Below are positions 58,007 through 64,000 of a stretch of 64,000 bases of DNA, piece by piece. Under the pieces are notes generated by a model, which searched no databases, was not told the origin of the DNA, and worked only from the letters and a program-made list of their open reading frames with translations. Location: positions 310,001 through 374,000 of the forward strand of contig JAJXZL010000005.1 in the NCBI GenBank assembly GCA_021780075.1. The letters run 5' to 3'. Source of the DNA: Acidobacteriota bacterium (GTDB taxonomy: Bacteria > Acidobacteriota > Terriglobia > Terriglobales > Acidobacteriaceae). Made by a program: the position numbers and the translations under genes. Position 1 is the stretch's first letter; every line of letters begins with the position of its first letter.

Positions 58007-58504
58007 ATGATTACGCTTTACAAAGGTGACTGCGAGCATTGCCACCGCACTTACAACTACACGCTTTGGGACGCCCACTTCGGCGAGTACTCCTATGCGT
58101 ACTGTGATACGTGCGGCATGCTGGCCACCATCTACGACACCAGCGAGCACATGGAAAAGCTGCCTCCCGTTGAAGCGAAGTACCGCGCCATTGATGCCTC
58201 ATGGGAGCCGTTTCTTGCGCCGTGCGCCTGCGGCGGCCGCTTCAAAAAGGGCGCGGCACCGCGCTGTGTACACTGCAACGAGGTTCTTTCCGCCCAGTAT
58301 GCGGCAACCCACATCGCAAAACATGTGAAAGGCACGGCGAAGAACTGGGTTTGGCAAGGTAACTGGGAAGACCGTCTTTGCATGGCTATTTCCGATCCAA
58401 AGAACTATGCAAATCTGCGCCACACGGTCGACCCTTTTCTTGACGCCGAAGAAGAACCGAAGGCAGGAAAAGGCAGAGGAAAGATACTCGGCCTGAACCT
58501 GTGA
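58007..58504 (+). CDS. Zinc-ribbon hypothetical protein
   Basis: 165 residues from the ATG at 58007, eight bases after the permease gene. Cys pairs at CEHCHRTYNYT, CDTCGMLAT, CACGGRF and CVHCNEVL suggest two zinc ribbons. The C-terminus has a Trp-rich, charged part (KNWVWQGNWEDRLCMAI). No enzyme motif. It overlaps the next gene by four bases and probably forms an operon with it. Confidence 0.65.
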   Translation: MITLYKGDCEHCHRTYNYTLWDAHFGEYSYAYCDTCGMLATIYDTSEHMEKLPPVEAKYRAIDASWEPFLAPCACGGRFKKGAAPRCVHCNEVLSAQYAATHIAKHVKGTAKNWVWQGNWEDRLCMAISDPKNYANLRHTVDPFLDAEEEPKAGKGRGKILGLNL

Positions 58505-59049
58505 AGCTAGGACTGATCAGCGACACCCACGGCCTTCTGCGCCCTGAGGTGTTGCAAGCATTGGCCGGCGTAGAGCACATCTTGCATCTGGGCGACGTGG
58601 GCGACGCGGCCATTCTCAAGGCTCTGGCAAGTGTTGCGCCCGTCCACGCCGTACGCGGCAACGTGGACCGCGACGGTCCCTGCAGCCGCCTGCCGGAAAC
58701 CGATGTGCTGCTATTTGAGGGTTGCTACATCTATCTGCTGCATGATTTGAGCACGCTCCGCCTGGACCCCGCAGCCGCAAAGTTTTCTGCCGTGCTCTAT
58801 GGTCATACGCACAGACCACACATCGAAAAGCGCAAGGGCGTGCTCTATGTGAACCCCGGCTCATGCGGCCCGCGGCGGTTTGAGTTGCCTGTAACCATTG
58901 CCCTGCTGACAATTGGCCTCGACGGGGCGCTGAATGTGGAGATCGTCAATCTCGATATTTCTGCACACGGCAGGTCCGCGTCTCAGAGCGCGGCCGCCAG
59001 GCTATCTATTGCATCCGCGGATTCACCCAGCGATAAACCACATCGGTGA
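58501..59049 (+). CDS. YfcE/MJ0936-type metallophosphoesterase
   Basis: 182 residues from a GTG at 58501. Motifs LGLISDTHGLLRPE, HILHLGDVGDA, AVRGNVDRD, LLHDLST (a variant of the usual GH), VLYGHTHRPHIEKR and VNPGSCGPRRF are those of the YfcE/MJ0936 phosphodiesterase family. It is a chromosomal enzyme and different from the ICE metallophosphoesterase at 20493. Its 3' end overlaps the DppB-like gene on the opposite strand by 44 bases. Confidence 0.85.
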   Translation: MKLGLISDTHGLLRPEVLQALAGVEHILHLGDVGDAAILKALASVAPVHAVRGNVDRDGPCSRLPETDVLLFEGCYIYLLHDLSTLRLDPAAAKFSAVLYGHTHRPHIEKRKGVLYVNPGSCGPRRFELPVTIALLTIGLDGALNVEIVNLDISAHGRSASQSAAARLSIASADSPSDKPHR

Positions 59050-59941
59050 GCAGGTTGACCAGCACATACGTCAAGCCGATGGAGAGCAGGCAACCCTGTA
59101 CCAGCGCATAGTCGCGGTTTGAGATCGCGCTCACCACAAGGCGGCCCAGGCCCGGCCAACTGAAGATGGTCTCCGTGACAATGGCTCCTGCCAGCAGCGC
59201 GCCAAACTGCAAGCCCACGACGGTAACAATAGGCACCAGTGCGTTCGGCAGTGCATGGCGGCAGACAACGGCAGCCTCGCTTAGTCCTTTGGCGCGCGCC
59301 GTACGGACGTAGTCCTGCCCCAGCTCTTCGAGCATCGCGGTGCGCACGATGCGCGTAAGAATCGCGGCCAGCGAAGCGCCCATGGCGATCGATGGCAGAA
59401 CGAGATACTCCCAGTGAATGCCGCCGTGCGCGCCGCCTGGGCTTGCGCCGGAGACGGGAAGCCATCCCAGCCGGATGGAAAAAACAAGAATCAGCACGGG
59501 GCCCAGGGCGAGCCCCGGAACTGAAAGCCCGAAAAGGCTCACAACAGAGAGCACTTGATCCAGCAAGCGCCCGCGGCGCACCGCCGCCAGAATTCCAGCA
59601 GGAAGAGCCAAAACCAGTCCCAGCGCCAATGCCGTCAATGTTAGCGCCAGCGTGTAAGGGTAGCGCGCGGCAATCAGATGGGCCACAGTGTCGTGCAGAC
59701 GAATGGAGCTGCCCAGGTCACCATGCAGCACGCCGTTCCAGTAGGACAGATACTGCGCCCAGAGGGGCTTGTCGAGGCCATACTGATGACGCAGTGCGCC
59801 GATGTCCGCCGGAGTGGCTCCCTCGCCCAGCATCTGCAGAATCGGATCGCCGGGCACAAGATGAATGAGCAGAAACACCAGTGACACCACCAGCCAGACG
59901 ACTGGAAGCGTGAGTACGAGTCGGGTGAGGATCTGCTTCAT
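59006..59941 (-). CDS. ABC transporter permease (DppB/OppB-like)
   Basis: 311 residues from the ATG at 59941. N-terminal helix (LTRLVLTLPVVWLVVSLVFL) then LIHLVPGDPILQMLG, the family's 'h.lPGDP' loop, then helices and the EAA loop YVRTARAKGLSEAAVVCRHA. It ends in the usual DppB pattern (VNLLTDVVYRWVNPRMQ). It is the natural partner of the DppC-like gene but is transcribed towards it from the other side. Confidence 0.85.
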   Translation of the reverse strand: MKQILTRLVLTLPVVWLVVSLVFLLIHLVPGDPILQMLGEGATPADIGALRHQYGLDKPLWAQYLSYWNGVLHGDLGSSIRLHDTVAHLIAARYPYTLALTLTALALGLVLALPAGILAAVRRGRLLDQVLSVVSLFGLSVPGLALGPVLILVFSIRLGWLPVSGASPGGAHGGIHWEYLVLPSIAMGASLAAILTRIVRTAMLEELGQDYVRTARAKGLSEAAVVCRHALPNALVPIVTVVGLQFGALLAGAIVTETIFSWPGLGRLVVSAISNRDYALVQGCLLSIGLTYVLVNLLTDVVYRWVNPRMQ

Positions 59942-60028
59942 GGTTCGCTTCCAACAATAAATCAGCGGCCGCAGGGAGCTCTCGTGCGACACAGGCAGCC
60001 GGTTCGTTCAGCGCTGGCCGAATCATCC

Positions 60029-61609
60029 TCAGGGGCGCGGCTGATTCGCAGCAGCGGTGCCGGGGCTGCCACTTGTAGACACCGGCGTCGGCTGAGAATC
60101 CTTTGCGTAGAGGACGTAGTCGTCGCCGTTCCAGGCTTCCTCGCGCATTGCAATGTGCCAGCCCGGCGCGTGCTTGAGCAGATAGGATATGGGCGTAGAC
60201 TCCTGGATGAGCGCATGATCGATTCGATATTTTTCAATTACTTCGAACAGATACATGCCCTTGATCGCGGCCAGATAACCAGGCAGCACGCCGGCGTGCT
60301 CAAAGACATCCAGCCGCGTATCGAAGGCGCTAGGCTTGGATTGGAAGTCCATCATGCCGCCAAGGTAATCCCAGTTCAGCGTTCTCCATCCGGGTTGAAT
60401 GGCCTGAATCGTCTTCATGGGAAACATCATGGCCTGCATCTTTTTAAGCTCGGCCTCTTTGGGAAACATGAAGAAAATCACGCAGACCGCCCCAGCCACC
60501 ATCAGCGCATTCATTGCAGGAATGGTCTTCTCGTCCGATTCAATACAGAAGACACGCGCAAAGTCCCGTGCAAGCATCGGCGTTGTGAGCACCGCTGCAA
60601 AGAACAGGAAGCGCAGATGCGCGAAAGCCGCATACCAGCCAAGAAAGATGAAAGCAAATTCGTAGACCTTCCATTTGCGTGAACGAACACCATTCGCCAG
60701 CACCATGAGGAAAATTGCCGCCACAGCGAATTTGCCCTCGCCCATGGAAAGATTGAGCGGCTGCCATTCTCCGATGTACGACAGGCTGGCCTGCTGTTTA
60801 AGAGCCATGTCGAACGGCTCCCACATGAGCCGCCATCCGTAAGGATTCACGATCAGAGCTGCCACGCTGGCCGCCAGCACGGCAAACATGCGGTTGCGCT
60901 GCGAGGCGGTAAAGGCCTCCTGCTCAAAAACGCCCAGCTTAAGCTGGAAAAGTCCGCAGGCAATGTATAAGGCAAGCAGCACGATGCCGATAAGCCACGT
61001 TCCGTGGAGGTTAATCCACAGGCAGAAGAGCGGCGGCAGAAGCCACAGAAGCCACACCTTGCCCTGCTCGACTGTTTCTAAAATCAGCAGTTCTGCCGAC
61101 ATGGCCAGGTAAGCGATGGCAATGGTACGCGGACCGGAGTTGACCATAATCAGCACGATGCCGATCGCGGCCGCCCAGAGCGCTGCGCCCGCGTGGCGGG
61201 AGAGGCGATAGCCACGCCAGTAAAGGAACAGCGCGTTAGCACACATGACGAGCCAGGTAACCAGGTAGATTCCCCGCAGTCCGAAGGCCTGATAGCTGAA
61301 CCAATAAGGCAGCTCAGCAAGCCATTCCCAGTTGAGCCAGCGCTGGCCAACCACAATGAACGAATATGGATCGGTCTGGATAAAGTGATGCGTAGTCAGC
61401 AGCAGCCGCGCGTCCGCAAGGTGCCACCAGATGTCCGGATCAACCATCAATGTCCGTGAAAAGTTCAACGTGGGCGCGATCAGCATCGGGACGATCATCA
61501 GCAAGGCGATGTCCATCGCATGTCGGCTGAAGATGCGGTTGAAAATGCGTACCAACGGGGCAGGATTTCCGGCGCTTGATGCAGTTTGTCCGACGGGCGT
61601 GACGTCCAT
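60029..61609 (-). CDS. GT-C-like polytopic membrane protein, copy 1
   Basis: 526 residues from the ATG at 61609. Near residue 57 DPDIWWHLADARLLLTTHHF, then DPYSFIVVGQRWLNWEWLAE is a loop seen in GT-C fold proteins of Acidobacteria-like genomes. About ten helices follow, and a soluble C-terminal domain of 110 residues. Closely related to the next gene over its whole length, so the two are a tandem duplication. Function not known; a glycosyltransferase role is plausible. Confidence 0.7.
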   Translation of the reverse strand: MDVTPVGQTASSAGNPAPLVRIFNRIFSRHAMDIALLMIVPMLIAPTLNFSRTLMVDPDIWWHLADARLLLTTHHFIQTDPYSFIVVGQRWLNWEWLAELPYWFSYQAFGLRGIYLVTWLVMCANALFLYWRGYRLSRHAGAALWAAAIGIVLIMVNSGPRTIAIAYLAMSAELLILETVEQGKVWLLWLLPPLFCLWINLHGTWLIGIVLLALYIACGLFQLKLGVFEQEAFTASQRNRMFAVLAASVAALIVNPYGWRLMWEPFDMALKQQASLSYIGEWQPLNLSMGEGKFAVAAIFLMVLANGVRSRKWKVYEFAFIFLGWYAAFAHLRFLFFAAVLTTPMLARDFARVFCIESDEKTIPAMNALMVAGAVCVIFFMFPKEAELKKMQAMMFPMKTIQAIQPGWRTLNWDYLGGMMDFQSKPSAFDTRLDVFEHAGVLPGYLAAIKGMYLFEVIEKYRIDHALIQESTPISYLLKHAPGWHIAMREEAWNGDDYVLYAKDSQPTPVSTSGSPGTAAANQPRP

Positions 61610-61780
61610 GTAACAAAGGTATCCGCACAGCAACCGGCGGGGAAAGTATCTTTCGGAAAAAACATTACACCGCCGGGTCATGACATCTGCAGGCTCAGCC
61701 CCGTGAGGATGCGATACCTGCGTGAGCGATTCCTCTCTCACCGCAGCAATCACCCATATCGTACGGAACGTTGCCGGCGT

Positions 61781-63352
61781 TCAATGCCGCAGGGCAACGG
61801 GCAGCGGTGGATATGCGACAGTTCCACCTACCATTTCCGAGTCTTTTGCATACAGCACAAACTCACTCCCATCCAAAGATTCTTCATGCCCTATGGGCCG
61901 CCAGCCCGGCGTGCGCTGCAGCAGATAGGAAAGCGGCATCGCCTCTTTCACCAGAACATGATCAATCTGGTATTTCGCCAGCAACTCCAGGGGATCGCTG
62001 AGGTACATCACGCGCAGGTAGTCCTGCAGGACGCCATGATGCTCGAAGATTTCAAACCGCGAATCGATGGCGTGCGGTTTCGATTGAAACGCCATCATCC
62101 CCCCGAGATTGTCCCAATTGAAAGTGCGCCAGGAAGGCTGTATCGAGGCAATCATCTCAAGCGGAAAGGCGCTGGCAAGTTTCTTCTGGAGCTGGTTTTC
62201 GCTGGGGAACATCAGCACGATGACGATCGCGGCCATCCCGACCATGAGGGCGTTCATGGCTGGAATCGTTTTCGTGTCCGGCTCCGCGCAGAAACTGCGC
62301 TCGATATCCTTCGCCAGCAAGGGAGTCGTGAGTACCGCGGCAAGGAAGCAAAAGCGCACGTGCGCAAAGGCCGCGTACCATGCAAAGAAAACAACCGCCA
62401 ACTCGTAGGCCTTCCATTTCCGTCCCCGCACGCTGTTGGCAACCACCATCGCGCAAATGGCCAGCAGCACGAATCTCCCCTCGAGCGTTGTAATGTTCAG
62501 GGGTTTCCACTCCTTGACAGCGCCAATGTTTACGGTCTGGTTCAGCATCATGTCAAAGGGGCTCCAGATAAGCTCCCAGCCATACGGATTGAGGAATAAT
62601 GCGGCGATGCTGGCCCCGAGCACGCCCAGAAAGCGATTGCGGTCACCTGGAGAGAGGGCCTGCTGTTCGAATGCGCCCGTCTTGATGGAGAACAGGCCAC
62701 AAAGGATGTAGAGGCCCAACAGCGCGATGCCGATCACCCAGGATCCGTGCAGATTGATCCAGACCACAAAGAGGGGGGGCAGCAGCCATAGCCAGCGCTT
62801 GTTGCCTCGTTCCCACGCCTCCAGGATTGCCAACTCTGCAGACATGGCCAGATAGGCAATGATGATCGTGCGGGGGCCTGAGTTCACCGTCATCAGGAAA
62901 AAACCCAGCCCCGCGGCCCATAATGCGGCGCCCGCATGACGAGTCATCCAGTAGCTCCGCCCATAGACAAGCAGAATATTGGCGGCTAACCCAAGCCAAG
63001 TAACGAGATAAAGGCCCTTGAGATTCCAAGCCTTGTAGGCCAGCCAATAGGGGATTTCCGAAAGCCACTCCCAATTGATCCAGTGCTGCCCAGCCACGGT
63101 AAAGGCAAAGGATTCCTGCCGGATGAAGTGGTGTGTCGTCATCAGAACACGAGCGTCCGCAAGATGCCACCAGATGTCCGGGTCGATCATCAATCCTCTC
63201 TCCAGATTTAAGGTGGGCGAAAGCAGCATGGGCAGCACCATGAGAACCGCAATGTTCATTGCGTGCCTGCTGAAGATGCGATTGAACACGCGTTTCCACG
63301 GGGAACGCTGCACTGCATCGGATGTGGCGTGTAGCACTGGAGTGGCTTCCAT
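61781..63352 (-). CDS. GT-C-like polytopic membrane protein, copy 2
   Basis: 523 residues. Same layout as the preceding gene: IFSRHAMNIAVLMVLPMLLS, then DPDIWWHLADARVLMTTHHF and WINWEWLSEIPYWLAY, then helices, and a C-terminal domain with QPSWRTFNWDNLGGMMAFQS. Identity to copy 1 by eye is very high in these blocks. They are separated by 171 bases, so each may have its own promoter. Confidence 0.7.
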   Translation of the reverse strand: MEATPVLHATSDAVQRSPWKRVFNRIFSRHAMNIAVLMVLPMLLSPTLNLERGLMIDPDIWWHLADARVLMTTHHFIRQESFAFTVAGQHWINWEWLSEIPYWLAYKAWNLKGLYLVTWLGLAANILLVYGRSYWMTRHAGAALWAAGLGFFLMTVNSGPRTIIIAYLAMSAELAILEAWERGNKRWLWLLPPLFVVWINLHGSWVIGIALLGLYILCGLFSIKTGAFEQQALSPGDRNRFLGVLGASIAALFLNPYGWELIWSPFDMMLNQTVNIGAVKEWKPLNITTLEGRFVLLAICAMVVANSVRGRKWKAYELAVVFFAWYAAFAHVRFCFLAAVLTTPLLAKDIERSFCAEPDTKTIPAMNALMVGMAAIVIVLMFPSENQLQKKLASAFPLEMIASIQPSWRTFNWDNLGGMMAFQSKPHAIDSRFEIFEHHGVLQDYLRVMYLSDPLELLAKYQIDHVLVKEAMPLSYLLQRTPGWRPIGHEESLDGSEFVLYAKDSEMVGGTVAYPPLPVALRH

Positions 63353-63948
63353 GCAACTACACTATCCGACAGCTAGCCCACGGAAAAGCGTTTTGCGAGA
63401 AAATCCTGGATGAAAGCCATCCGCGGCAATCCGGCTTGCGCACCAAGCCTGCACAGAGCGCAGCCAGCAGCACCTGTAAGGACTCCTGCAGCGTAACTAA
63501 AGGATTACTCCTCGGAGCAGTCGTAATGTACTTCCACATTCACAACGCTGTAGGTTCTGGGTATCATCGATGCAGTCAATCATGGCAATTCTGAGATCGC
63601 CACATGACCGCGCGGAGGGGGATGTGTGTTTTTGCCGAGCATCAATTACGATTTATCCCCGCACACGCAAAGCTAATTACTGGAATGACTTGCAGGTTTT
63701 TTGACCTCTTTGCTGTTTCATTACACCAAGGTGGTATTGGCTTCAGGGGATGGGCGGATAAGAATTGCGAACACGACATGTCTTCCAGAATCGTTAGCGC
63801 AATTCTTTTGAATGGGTTCCCCAGCGGGTGCATCTTGGAGGCTCCGGTGCAACACAATCATTGCCGAAGCTTAATTTCAGGCTTCCCTCAAGGGATTTAA
63901 GGTTGAATCGCGTTTTACGTATACGCAGGAAGAAAGAGACATTCCCTT
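63353..63948. other. Intergenic region without a supported gene
   Basis: 596 bases between divergent genes. A plus-strand frame at 63604-63900 lacks a ribosome site and a family-like pattern, so I do not call it. The region probably holds the promoters of the gene at 61781-63352 and of the gene at 63949. No clear hairpin was seen. Confidence 0.6.
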
Positions 63949-64000
63949 ATGATCCGCATCGGGCTACTTTCGGATGACGGCGCATTGCAACCTCTTCTCT
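63949..64000 (+). CDS. Start of a probable response regulator (partial)
   Basis: The ATG at 63949 opens MIRIGLLSDDGALQPLL and runs off the right edge. The 'MIRIgLLSDDxaLqplL' beginning looks like a receiver domain, with the paired acidic residues after the first strand. Only 17 residues are visible, so the family and output domain cannot be judged. Confidence 0.45.
   Translation, partial: MIRIGLLSDDGALQPLL

Noticed and set aside
63604-63900. 98-residue plus-strand open frame before the response regulator
   Set aside because: No ribosome site, and the residue pattern is not protein-like.

Overview
The window looks like the right-hand end of a large integrative and conjugative element (ICE) in a high-GC Gram-negative bacterium, plus about 10.7 kb of flanking chromosome. 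Acidobacteriota (Terriglobia-like) is my best guess. It rests on the overall style of the chromosomal genes and on family resemblance, not on a marker gene. A tRNA-Asn(GTT) gene at 53258-53329 (minus strand), followed inward by a tyrosine integrase and an AlpA-like excisionase candidate, marks the insertion point. Everything to the left of it is element DNA; the other ICE end lies outside the window.

Layout. 1-1.9 kb: end of an unknown gene, a small conserved protein, and a RES-type toxin-antitoxin pair. 1.9-6.5 kb: a PRTRC (ParB-related, ThiF-related cassette) operon read leftward (C, small ORF, F-like, B, ThiF, small ORF, E). 6.83-14.47 kb: a compound RIT (recombinase-in-trio) element with roughly 90-bp inverted ends and a 6-bp target duplication. 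It has split one ICE gene in two. Its own recombinase trio (minus strand) has been broken by a second, intact RIT trio (plus strand), and it carries a mercury cassette (merR, merT, merP, GDCCVxC protein) without merA. 14.7-20.4 kb: Fis-type regulator, SNF2-like helicase ending in a sliding-clamp motif, PIN toxin with antitoxin, and a DNA methyltransferase. 20.4-21.5 kb: a metallophosphoesterase between short direct repeats. 21.5-27.4 kb: DNA-processing module (Rad52-like annealing protein, SSB, archaeo-eukaryotic-type primase, small unknowns, HExxH metalloprotein).

27.7-33.4 kb: unknown genes, a VirD4-like coupling protein and a VirB9-like protein. 33.4-36.0 kb: an 859-residue protein whose motif series resembles the QDE-1/eukaryotic RNA-dependent RNA polymerase (two double-psi barrel) family. 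This is the most interesting candidate here. 36.2-45.2 kb: a type IV secretion operon (VirB8, VirB6, two VirB5-like, VirB4, VirB3, VirB2-like paralogues). 45.5-47.4 kb: a zinc-ribbon membrane protein, a frameshifted UPF0175 gene, a PIN toxin pair and a 36-bp tandem repeat. 47.5-51.8 kb: VirB10, VirB9, VirB1, a MoxR-like AAA+ ATPase, a small membrane protein and the excisionase candidate. 51.9-53.0 kb: integrase.

The element therefore appears able to excise and integrate (Int/Xis), stabilise itself (PRTRC, three toxin-antitoxin loci), process its own DNA (primase, SSB, annealing protein, helicase, methyltransferase) and transfer by a type IV secretion system. I found no relaxase and no VirB11 in this window. 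To the right of the tRNA are ordinary chromosomal genes: an AhpD/CMD-family protein, a HAD phosphatase, GT-C glycosyltransferase-like membrane proteins, a CAP-domain protein, two halves of a dipeptide/nickel-type ABC permease in convergent orientation, a second metallophosphoesterase, and the first codons of a probable response regulator.
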